Shown: one piece after another, positions 46,072 through 57,036 of the stretch
How positions within the stretch are numbered: position 1 is the stretch's first letter
How the letters are laid out: each line of letters starts with the position of its first letter
Notes under the pieces: generated by a model
The model's database searches: none
The model's input: the letters and a program-made list of their open reading frames with translations, nothing else
Told to the model about the DNA's origin: nothing
Assembly (NCBI GenBank): GCA_020091685.1
Contig: CM034606.1
Location: 35,235,874 to 35,299,873 of the forward strand
Source of the DNA: Lutjanus erythropterus
Lineage: Eukaryota; Chordata; Actinopteri; Lutjaniformes; Lutjanidae
Length of the DNA stretch: 64,000 bases
Direction: 5' to 3'
Program-made: the position numbers and the translations under genes

Positions 46072-47165
46072 CAAATACTTAAATACTGTACTTAAGTAGA
46101 TTTTTCAGGTATCTGCAAGAGTATTTCTTTTCCTTAATAGTTTTTACTTTTACTCCCTACATTTGAATACATATATCTGTACTTTCGACTCCTACATTTT
46201 CAAAACAGGCTCATTACTTCAGTTTTAATGCAAGACGAAAACAATGTAAAAAGGCGTAACAAGACGATAAAACACAAAAATGATACAAAAGACGTAACAA
46301 GACAGAAATGACATAAACGACGTAACAAGACTAAAACAATGTCATAATACATAACAAGACGTGTAATAAAATAAATATAGCACAACAAAACAAGACATAA
46401 TACAAAAACAGCGTAAAAAGGCACAACGATGAAAACAACATAAAAGACTTAACAAGATGAAAACAGTATAAAAGTTTCCACAAGGTGAGTATGTTGTAAC
46501 AAGATTTAACAAGATGAACATGACATAATGGATATAACAAGACAAAAAGAATGTAGCAACACATAACAAGAACACAATAACACAAAAGCTGTAACAAGAT
46601 GAAGCAGAAGGTGCAACAAGACGATAACGACATAACAAGACAGCAACAGTATAAATGACATAAGAAGACAAAAATCATGTACATACATGCATAACATGCA
46701 TAACACGACCAAAAAAACATAAAATGTAGCAAGATGAATGTAAAGAGATAAAAATTATGCAATAATACATAACTAACCAAAAAAAAGAAAAAAAAAAGAC
46801 CAAACAAGACATAACAACATGAAAACAATGTAACAAGATGTAACAAGACAAAAATGATGTAGAAGGTGCAACAAGAAGAAGATTATGTAAAATACAATAC
46901 AAGATGAAAACAACATAAAAGATGTAAAATAAATTAGATGAAGAGGGAGACTAAATCTCCAAAAGGTGAGGCCCAGTTAGCTTTGCACAGACGCAGTCAG
47001 TAGAGATGTCGAGAAACTTTTTACTTTTATACCTTGAGTACATTTCAGAGCCTGTACTTTTTCACTTTTACTACAGTAAAGAAGTTGAATCAGTACTTAT
47101 ACTTTTACCAGAGTTTTTTAAAACAAGTATCTGAACTTCTACTTGAGTAAGGAATGTTTGTATTT
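46071..47165 (+). mobile_element. Minisatellite-bearing element, copy B (forward)
   Basis: The ends are imperfect inverted repeats of about 30 bp: left ACAAATACTTAAATACTG at 46071, right CTTCTACTTGAGTAAGG to TTTGTATTT at about 47130-47165. Between them are flanks shared with copy A (46085-46215 and 46990-47055) and a degenerate array (46215-46925) of units like GATGTAACAAGACAAAAACG. The 171-aa hydrophobic minus-strand frame at 46846-46331 is a read through this array. It sits inside another dispersed repeat (45985-46022 and 47178-47330). Confidence 0.72.
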
Positions 47166-48221
47166 TTGCCACCTTTGGCAGGTCAAGACCATGCTCAATA
47201 GTTCCCACCAAGAGCGAGCACTGAGGCAACTGTGGCGAGGAAAAACTTCCTTCCTGCAGAAACCTCGAACAGAACCAGACTGTGTTTTAATGGTGAGCGG
47301 CCATCTGCCGGAACCAGAGAGAGAGAGAAGGAGGGAGGGCGGGAGGAAAGAGAGAATACAGTAGCACAATACACCTCACACAGAGGCGACAAGTGTTCAG
47401 TAAAAGGTTTAAGACAGGCTCCAGGGCTAAAAGTTGACCTAGGTCAACCTCACAGATCAGATCTGTGTCTTCCGGGCCAGGTCCAGAATGTGGCCGCTGC
47501 TGAAATCACAGGTTACAGATGGTCAGTTTGTGCTCGGCTCTACGTGGACCGAGCTCCACCCAGAGAGGGTGGAAAACACCTCTGACCACAGCTCCCGTGG
47601 CCAAGCACAGTCAAACCCAGGCGTTATCACCTTGGCTGCGCCCTCTGACAAACCAAAATGTTTCTGTGAAACCTCAATTAATTCACACACTGTAGGACTC
47701 CTGTAAACCTGAAAATCTTTTTTGGAAGCTTGTGGAAATAATGTTGTCCTCATGATTATTTGCTAGTTAATGTGTTCTAGGAGTTAAGCTGTCATGAAGT
47801 GCTGCAGATAATTGATTTGGTTTGTCCACTTCCCCTCAACCTGATTGGACTACATCCATTCCAGTCAGTGGTTTCCAGTTTCCCAGTATGACCTGCATCC
47901 TGGCTTAAAACACAACAATGCTTTGCAGCTGTCATACATTCTAGTTTCCCGAGTGAACTGTCAGTGGAGAAAATTGATACCTCTCTTTTTTTCATGCCTC
48001 TCTCTGCCTGGAGAGTGAACAGGCAGATTCCTGACATCACTTCCAGTCTAGCCGCTGTTTTGCTGGCTTGTGTAATTAAAATCAATCTGTCACTCAGGGT
48101 TTCATCTCTCTTTCTGAAAAAGGGAAACTATACATACAATTTTCATGATAAGAGAATATGAACAACTGAGCTGCTTTGAAGCTGGGGAGGTGGATCAGGG
48201 CCCCACTGAAAAAATGTTTTT

Positions 48222-48712
48222 GAGTTCTTAACTTCAGAATTCTGATTTTATTCAACTTTGATCTTAAGAACTCTGAGTTTAAACCGAACTGAACTGAACT
48301 TCATTCTCTGAGTGATGAGATTAACCTCAGAATTCTGAAAATAAAGTCAGACTTTAATCTCAAATTACTAAAGTCAGAATTCTGACTTTATTCAACTTTG
48401 ATCTTAAAAGTTTTTCTCAGAATCCTGACTATATGTCAGTCTGACTTGATGTCAGAATTCAGATTTTAATGACAGAATTCTGACTTTAATTTAAGAATTC
48501 TGATTTAGATGTCAGAATCCTTATTTTATTCAACTTTAATCTCAAATATTTTGACTTTATTCTCAGAATTCTGACTTTACTCGACTTAAATCTCAGAATT
48601 CTGCCTTTGATGTCATAACTATGACTTTAAACTCAGAATTCATACTTTATTCGACTTTATTCTCAGAATTCTTTCTCCAGTCTCAGAATTCTGACTTTAT
48701 TTGATTTTCGAG
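48222..48712. repeat. Minisatellite of TCAGAATTCTGACTTTA-like units
   Basis: Units of roughly 24-30 bp built on CTCAGAATTCTGACTTTATT and CAACTTTGATCTTAA recur across about 490 bp with drift. GAATTC is present many times. The units resemble degenerate palindromes around AGAATTCT. No coding frame. Confidence 0.85.
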
Positions 48713-50004
48713 TACATTCAAGTACATTGTTTCATTCAGAGTGTGACATAAAACACACACACTGATCCAAACTACTTTGAAACCCATCTGATCATCAAAG
48801 CCCAGTTACAACTTAGTCCTTTCTGGACAATTAGTTCCAACATGCACTTGTGGTAACCTAACCACTATTAACACCCCATCAAACTGCTATTGAGCTTCAC
48901 GAAACCCAAAGAGCTGATTGTGTTTTTACACCCTGGCTCAAGTCACAGCTCGGCCAATCATTGGAGCATCTGGAGAAGCTGCTATTGTTGTGTTTCGTGT
49001 ATTAGTGACCATAAAGAGTCTTCATAGGGCCCAATAGACCCACTGTGGGATCCCAAGGACCAAACACAGGGGCCACAACTGGGAAACAGTTGTATTGTTA
49101 TTCGTAGAGGCAGACACTCTCCCTTTTGAGCGCTGTTGGGGGATCCAGCATTACAGGTAGTTGCGAACTGTCGCTACTTGTTGAGATGAGGACACGCTAC
49201 ACAATGAGCTGCTGCAGGGTACAATGACTTCAAATAGGTTTCAAGGTAAACTGCCCTCTGCACAACAGAAGAAGAAGCCACAGACACTGAGGGCCACCTT
49301 GCGTATTGAGCCGCGTATTGGTGATTTGTTGCTTTTGGGGTTTTGAGAGTCGTAAATGAACAGAGTAATAACATGTCTGTGTCACGTTTGCCAGTGAAAG
49401 GACGGTGAATGGAGGAGGGCCCGGGTGATGTTGTTGTGACCCCACAGAGCAATAATGTTGTGATCAAACAGAGGGAAGGTGCACGAGAGCCAGGGCCCAC
49501 GCTGACTCAGGGTCTGCACAGACTCACAATCTGACTGAAGCTGTTATTACACATACTGTACATCTCTATTCCACCTGCTATTCTCTACTAGTCCTGTATG
49601 ATGAAGAGACAAGACAGGTTTGAATGCATCACTGGTGTCCTCTAGTGGCACTTTGTGTAAAGTGCAGTCCAGGACAAACTCAAAAATCTGCCCTGATCTG
49701 CCCTTTAAACCACAGCAATAAAAACTTGTGCAAAAGGAACAACATCCAACATCTGTTTTTGTAAAGCTCATTTGATTTGCATTTTGCATTGAAATGCACT
49801 GAAAATATTTTGAGATGTATAAAGAGAAAAAAACAATATTTGTGGATCTCAAATTATTGTGGATCGCAAATTATTGTGGCTGTTAAGTACAAGGTGCAAT
49901 ATTTTCAGTGTTTGATTTTGAGGTAAAAGTATTCAGATTAGACTACTTTTTGAGTCTGCACGTGGGATTTGTTAACAAAACTCTTCTTCAGTTGTAGAAT
50001 GCAG

Positions 50005-50074
<70 letters not shown>

Positions 50075-50785
50075 CTTATTTGTTACAAATTTAAGAGACC
50101 GAAAATAACATTTTTATTCAATTGAAAACTACTCTGAGTTGAAAATTGACTTTATAAATATGTAATTTCACCAATAAAATAATCTGTTAACAACAAGTAA
50201 AATATTAAAAATATTAAAAATTAAACAAATATTGTGTTTCTTTAATTGCAGAATCTAAAAGGAACAAGCCATGCTTTGCAGTTAGTATCTGTAAAATAAG
50301 AGTTCCAAAAAGATTTTTCAGATGTAGAATCATTTTCGTCATTTTGTTTGTTGATACATCTGTTGCAACAATATCAACACTATTTTGCAGGTAGTGCACT
50401 GAATTCTAGCAACCTCATGTTGCTTCTTACAACTTTTCATTATGGCTTATATACCACTGGGTATGGATTGATTGAAAAGCTAAATTATTTGAAATGACAA
50501 GGGTTCTTCACAGGTGAGAGGTTCCCTATTAGAATCTAAAAAGTGCTTTAAGAAGATGATGTTTCTGTCATCTCTAATTTTGCAAAGAAAGTGACTTGTT
50601 CCTTTTAGTAATACATTCACTGTTCCATATACAAGAACTAATATAGAACAAATACATACAGTCACTGACTTATATTTAAATTGTTAAGAGCTGTTGAGAG
50701 CATGTGATTCAACACTGCAACTAGTCTTCATGATAAATATTCTGCAGGTATAAATTATTAAAATTTGTGCATCACTTTTAAAAAA
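48713..50785. other. Gene-free interval
   Basis: Holds one AC tract (50006) and a small tandem, AAATTATTGTGGATCG, at 49850-49880. The minus-strand frames of 101-108 codons around 49174-49852 have no recognisable motif. Confidence 0.45.
50006..50072. repeat. (AC)n microsatellite
   Basis: About 33 uninterrupted AC units. Confidence 0.98.
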
Positions 50786-50928
50786 GGGGCGCCGCCAGGG
50801 GGGGAAAAGTTAGGACGATTCTAAGGGCCCGGGCCTGACAGGGTCCCTTTGAGGGCTATCAATATTATTTTAATAGTATTATCTATCTAATCTTTCAGGG
50901 GGCCCAAAGATTTCTGGCGGCGCCCCTG
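50786..50928. mobile_element. Short MITE with GGGGCGCCGCCAG termini
   Basis: Perfect 13-bp inverted termini, GGGGCGCCGCCAG (50786-50798) and CTGGCGGCGCCCC (50914-50926), with the outermost CTG at the right, bound about 140 bp. The ends are far richer in G+C than the surroundings. Likely a hAT-derived MITE whose left-most bases are eroded. Confidence 0.8.
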
Positions 50929-52504
50929 CATGTCAGTGAATAGAAATAAGACTGATTTTTATTCATTTTATGCATTTTTGTGCAGTTTCAGATTGAAAAA
51001 GAAACTTGCATTTGGGTTGTTGGAGGACAAACTGTCTCCTCTCTAAAACTGCTATAAAAATATTCTAAATTCAGCCCTGTATAAAAAGAATACATCAGGA
51101 ATTCAGAAGAAATTGAAATATTATTGCTGATTGACCTCTAGTTTAAGCTTGTTTTAGAGATATGGATGTCAGAAGCTCTGTTTAAATTGAATAGAACTTT
51201 TAGAGTTTCTGTTTGTGGCTTATTTCACCTGTTTTTTGTTCACAGGGATGAATTTTGTATCTTCAGATCATTTCATCTTTTGTGTAATGTGTTGAAACAT
51301 GAATGATGTTTAAGTGATTCTTTATGAAAACAGCTTTCACTGCTTTAATCTGGGAATGTTACCATGTTAATAAAGTGCTTCACCACATGCACCTCAGTTT
51401 AGTTAGGACACTATTAAATGGTTAATCATTAACCTTTGACCCTGACAATAGCCTTACATTTCCACTTTCCACACACACACACACACACAGACATACACAC
51501 ACACACACTGCTCATCCACATCAAAGCCAGCAGGTGGAAAAACGCCCTAACACATCCACATTGAGGAATGAAAGGCTGCAATCAACATGTGAGTGTCTTT
51601 AATGATGTGGGAGAATAAACATGTGAGCGGAGGAGCGGTCGACAGAAACCAGCTCAGCTCTGGAAACTGCAAGGATGCTTATTGGCCCTCCACGTTAGCA
51701 TTCAAGCTTCTGTGGCCATGTCTGCAGCCCCGGGGCAAGGCAGTGGTGATTAGCATTAAAACAGGCCTGGGACCCCCCCCCCCCAATGTAACAAAGTTAT
51801 TTGTGCACTGACATGTTTTTTTTCTACTTTTAAAACTTTATTTTATTTTTACTGATGTGTTTTTAATTTCAAGCATCATATTTCACTACATTTCAAGTCA
51901 CATGCATTACACTGTGAAGACGAAAGTGAGATGAAACAAGAGGAAGGTTTGTAACAATGCATTCTGTAATACCTCAACAAAATCGTATACATTTTTACAT
52001 TATAATCTAATAACACCCACATTTTGTAATTATCTGTTGCATTTTGTAATAAAAAGCCTGAACCAAAATTATAATTAAATTTCTCCATATTTTATAGTCC
52101 TATACATCTAAGGCCCAGCAGTTCTCTGTGGTGGACATGACACTGAGGCCTTTATTTCAAACACCATGCATGAAGTTTATTTGAGTCCTCATGTCCTTTA
52201 AAAAGCTGGTCCTGAGCTTTCTGGTGATGCAATGCCTGTGGGCGTGGCCAGCAGAGCATGTCTGTCTTTTTCAGCACAGACTATTTTTGGTAGTCAGGGA
52301 ATTAAGAGATGAAATTTATAAAGACATATTGTTCTTGTCTTCATTGTGTATTTATATGTCAGTCTTAACTATAGAGGACTTTATAATTTCATGTCAATTT
52401 TAAGCCTTTTGATAAACACATTTGAACTTATGGTTTTTGTGGGGGACAGGAAGACTTGCTGCTTCTCATTTTCAACCATTTTCTACAGTTTTGGTTGGTT
52501 TTAT
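50929..52504. other. Gene-free interval with a unique-looking block at 51540-51775
   Basis: 51540-51775 is non-repetitive and G+C-richer, lies next to a CA tract and ends in a C run (51774-51784). It has no coding features and could be a conserved element. The rest is A/T-rich. Confidence 0.35.
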
Positions 52505-53320
52505 TACATAATCAAGGTAGTGAGGGTTATTTTAAAAATGTATTCCAATATAGTTACTGATTACCTGTTAAAATGTAGTTGGTAACCTAATCCAAGTATC
52601 ACAATAGTAAAGTAATGTAACTTGATTTTGGATCACTACTACTTATCATTGGACAACATATGGAACAGGCCAGTGTAATATAATGCTTTATGCTGGACTG
52701 TGTAATGGGAAGAATCTGGCAATATGATATGTATCATGATACAGGGGTTATCATTCAATATATTGTGATACAATCACGATATACTATGATAAGATGATAT
52801 ATTATTTCTTTTTAAATTAAATTTTAGGAAAATTATAATAGCATGAAGAACACACCACCATATGCATAAAATCTTAGTTTTACTTTTTTACGCAATCAGA
52901 ACAGTGAAATAGATAACAACACTGCTATCTAGTGGTTGTGGTGTTAAACACAACAGAAAGTCAACCACTGCCATGCATCACAATATCATGATGCAGCCAC
53001 TTGAGAATCAATACACAAAACATAATCTCACGATAATGAAGTGTTTCAATATTTTCTTATACCCTTACTTTTATGTTTCTTGTTTGTCTAGACATTTCTC
53101 CCTCTGTTCAGCACAAATGCACATCTAGTTTAACAGCAGTAATTATGCACATGTAAATGTATTTATGTTAATATGATTTTCACACCTCACACTCACTTCA
53201 AGTAACTCACCATGAACTTGTGTATATTATTCTTTATTTTAAAATCCTGATAAATAACATAATCCATTTTTACCACTTGTATTTGTAATCTGGTTACATC
53301 TTTTTTTCTGTAATTGTAAT
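52505..53320. repeat. A/T-rich dispersed repeats, probably nested
   Basis: 52505-52640 carries ATGTATTCCAATATAGTTAC and GTAAAGTAATGTAACTTG. 53220-53320 carries TGTATTTGTAATCTGGTTAC and TGTAATTGTAATTTTG. Between them, 52720-53060 holds ATGATACAGGGGTTATCATT and ATATTGTGATACAATCACG, ending with TCACGATAATGAAG. I read this as one 'TTACATGTAAT' repeat interrupted by a 'GATA/TATC' repeat. Boundaries are uncertain. Confidence 0.45.
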
Positions 53321-54648
53321 TTTGTAATAACCACAATATATAATAATGTGTTAAAAAATGTGCGGAAATGTATTACTTATTGTGTCAATAATGAAGTTAA
53401 AACATATAAGTCAGGACATTATGTAATGTGGTGTTACAACCAGCAGCTTCATCAGAGAAGAAGCTGAAGTCTGCGGCTGCAGGGGGGCAGAGCTGCACAG
53501 AGGAGACGCTCTGCACTCAGCTGGAAATCATTCATGTTCAGTGTGGATGTTAACTGGCTGAAAAGTGACTGCAGAAAAATGCACATAACAGCAAAATGAT
53601 CAGCATTGTACCCCAGCATATTTAACAAAAGGTTGCATCATTTAATGCACCACCTGTGGAGCACGCTTAGTGTTCCAAATCAAACACACACTGTTGAGTG
53701 ACCAGCAGGTGCATGCTGGGTCTAAATACTAATGCTGAAATGCTCATGGTTGATCCTCCAGCAGTGACTTCCATGTTCACTGGTGGAACATTTACCTTTA
53801 GTGAGGTGTGTGTGAGGCCTTTCTGCTGACTGTAATCCCTGATGTGACTGCAGAGTCTCATTCAGCTCAGCTCAGCTCAGTTCTGAGTGTATTAGGACAG
53901 TGAGGCAGAGTGGACTGGTTATAGGCTTATATTAGCTTTAAAAATCCTCTATTGCTTCTTTACTGCAGCATCAGCATGTCCAGTCACAGCACTCGCCAGA
54001 GAAGAGAGGTAAAACTACAGATACAAGAGCAGAACAGAACAGAGGGGAACTCTGCACGCTGGCAGCTGCATTAAATAATTCACATTTTGTATGAAATAAG
54101 AAGGATTTATCCTAAATCTTTGACACTTAAAACATAAATAAAATGATCAAGCAGAAGTTGAAGTGACTGCAGCTTCACTGACTCTCAGAGGATCCTCAGT
54201 CTGGTGTGTTTGTTGTGAGGGGGAGAACACGGCCACAGAGCTGCTGGTGTGGCAGCACGGTGCTAAAGCATTAACAATAGGCCGAGCATGTCGTAAGACA
54301 CTCAGAAACACTTACAGCCTCTAACAGACAAGTGCCACATCTGCCAGCTATCTGCCAGAGCAGTTACACACCCAGTAGTAAAGGATTTATACGACATGAG
54401 CCCACAAATCAAACCACTGCCACAATGCTAACCAAAATGCATGCACTCAAATTGGAAACATTAAGTTAACATCATAATGAAGCGACCAGCCTTTTGTATG
54501 GATTCTTTGCTTTGTGTATTTCCCCAGCATCAAATCAGATACATACAAGTATCTGGAAACCTGATTTCACAGCCAGATATCAATGTCCAAGAACTATTGT
54601 GTCAAGGATCACTGTCAAGTCCAACTGCTTTTGATTTATGCAGATAAT

Positions 54649-54781
54649 CTTTTTTTTTTTTTTTAAATGCCTTTAATTTATAGGACAGCTGGAGATATGA
54701 CATCGAGGGAGGAGAGAGAGTCGGGGAGTGACATGCAACAAAGGGCTGCAGGCGGGAGTTGAACTAATGGTTGCTACTGTT
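54649..54781 (-). mobile_element. tRNA-derived SINE (teleost type), minus orientation
   Basis: On the minus strand, GTTCAACTCCC (B-box-like) precedes GCAGCCCTTTGTTGCATG, TCACTCCCCGACTCTC, then CAGCTGTCCTATAAATTAAA and a terminal A run (plus-strand T run at 54651-54664). This order is typical of an abundant fish SINE. The A-box end is missing. Confidence 0.65.
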
Positions 54782-54782
54782 G

Positions 54783-54925
54783 CCTGATTCAAATGATCAG
54801 TTCATCATCAAGCCTCTGCAGAAGCCTGATAACAACCTGATCATTTGAATCAGGTGTGTTGGAACAGGGAAACATCTAAAACATGCAGGACAGTGAGCCT
54901 TGAGGACCAGGGTTGGGAAACACTG
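54783..54925. mobile_element. hAT-type MITE fragment
   Basis: On the minus strand the outer end reads CAGTGTTTCCCAACCCTGG, typical of a widespread hAT-type MITE. It contains an exact 18-bp inverted pair (CCTGATTCAAATGATCAG at 54783-54800 and its complement at 54837-54854). It abuts the SINE directly. Confidence 0.7.
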
Positions 54926-55501
54926 CTGTAGAGGACACACAGCCTCAGAACAAGGGGTGAACGCTCTACTGGTTACTCCTGGTTTCTCAGTTTCCCTACC
55001 AAAGGCTGTCTTGTTGCAGGATGTTTTGCCACTCAGTCCGACTGAGGGGGCATGTCCCGCTTGTTCAGAGGCCAGTGCAGATGCCAGCGTACCTTCTCAT
55101 CCCAGATGAAAGGAGTAGATAGCCTGACGGTCTGTGATGAAGCTGCAAAACTAAATAATAAACTAAACACTACTGAAGTACGAGTGAGCATTTTTGCTAA
55201 ACACATTCTACAGTGTAATGTTGTTAACTGTGCTATTTTTGTGTCTCCATCTTATTCTTTTTCTGTGATGTATCCCATCTCCATGTTACTGTAGCCCTGT
55301 CTTCTTCCTCTGTGCTTTAATTAGAGCAGCTGTGAGTGTCTGTGGTGGAGCTGCTGCTGCGCCATCATCCATCTAGTTTTATTACTCAGTGATGCTGTCT
55401 GCACTCTGTCAGAGGCCTTGTTCCATGATAACAGACATTTGTCTCTGTCCACTGCCTCCCTGCTCTAATGCCATCAGCACCACTGACAGCAGCTTGGCAA
55501 G

Positions 55502-55505
<4 letters not shown>

Positions 55506-55574
<69 letters not shown>

Positions 55575-55673
55575 CTTGTATGTCCACAGGGGAACACCCT
55601 GCAATAAAGATCACCAGAATGCTTATTAGGGACACAAGCACTGCCATTAATTACAATCCAGGGACGGGAGGTG

Positions 55674-55727
<54 letters not shown>

Positions 55728-55729
55728 GT
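55506..55729. repeat. Opposed (AC)n and (GT)n microsatellites
   Basis: (AC)33 at 55506-55572 and (GT)n at 55675-55729 are complementary and 100 bp apart, so a large stem could form on one strand. A short GA run follows the second. Confidence 0.97.
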
Positions 55730-56986
55730 CAGAGAGAGAGAGAGGAGGCAACATTGACCACAGACAGATGAAATGTTTTATTCAAAATTACTCAGATTGT
55801 AACTTCATCATCCAGATCATATCTGTAGCACATCAAGAGCATCTTGAGCACTTTTAAGGGTGCGTTCACGTGCAACCAGGCAGTAGGCACGTCCCACATC
55901 ATTACAAGGCAATACACAGTTCTTATGGGAGTGGTTGAGGTTTTTCTTTTTTTTTTTTTTTGATCGCACATTTTCCAAAATCCATGAACTCTTTTCTCAT
56001 TCGGACTCCACCACCTGAAAAACACTGTAGATCTGCAGCATGTTTTTCAATTTCTAACACACTGCTTTCAAAATGGTTACAAAAATATTCGAAACAGAAT
56101 GAAATATATAAATATCTAGTAAATCTTAGAATATTTACAGTAAAATGAAATAATCATTCCAGACACAGCTGGTTGCATTTTCAGTTGAAAGTCTGCCCAG
56201 GTGTCCTGTTTCATTACCAAACAGACAAAAGAGGATGATGGTACACAATAACATAACAGTGATGTCATTATGTTTCTTTTTTTTGATAATTATGACTTGA
56301 CAATTATAAAAATTTATATACATATATATATGTATATATATATTAAACCAGTTGTTTTTCACAAGAAATTGCTATATGCAAAAATGAAATGACTATATTT
56401 AAAGATAAAATTACTTATTTTTATTTTTTATATTTATACTTACTACTTAATTATATTAATGATAAAACTGAAAGGAAAGAGATGCCACTGAAGGGAACTG
56501 CTGCATTTCTGGTTCAGTCTTCTTACATATACTTTAGTACTGTGTACTCTTAAAAGGCTTTATTTCATTATAATACTGATTTTTGAGGCAGGGATTTAAC
56601 TATATCCTTTATTAGAGTGGCTTGATATCCGCCCTCGCCTCACACCGATTCATTTTGAAGGAGCAAAGGCCAATAGGAAGACTTCTACTTGGCTGATGCG
56701 CCAGTGGTTGAACTTTATCAGTCAGTCATTCAGCCACTGACACAATTTGTAGGGCTGGTCCAGCCAAAAATGTTAGCTGACAGAAACGGTGATCAGCTCA
56801 GTCTGTACAGTCGGCCTACATTCCTCTAGATAACTCAGTATAATGACTTTATTATAATTGCATTACTCTTCAGCCCCTGACCCTCTGTCATCTGATTAGA
56901 ACTGTAATCCTGTGGCTGATCTGACTCATTTGTAATTTTAGGTAGAAAAAATTAATTAAGAAAACAGTGAAGCATCTGATCTTGAG

Positions 56987-57036
<50 letters not shown>

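Larger units (their letters stand above)
45985..47330 (+). repeat. Dispersed teleost repeat split by copy B
   Basis: The left piece (45985-46022) reads GTTCAGTTCAGTTCAATTTT then ATTGTATAGCACCATATCG. The right piece (47178-47330) contains CACCAAGAGCGAGCACTGAG, GAGGAAAAACTTCCTTCCTG, CAGAAACCTCGAACAGAACC and GGCCATCTGCCG. I recognise these two halves as one very common fish repeat that normally runs uninterrupted. The element at 46071-47165 separates them. Confidence 0.6.

Noticed and set aside
46331..46846. 171-residue hydrophobic minus-strand frame suggesting a multi-pass membrane protein
   Set aside because: It reads through a degenerate T-rich minisatellite, and a similar frame at 6303-6695 comes from the inverted copy of the same array. 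The residue bias (Leu, Phe, Tyr, Cys, Val) follows the repeat, not a protein family.
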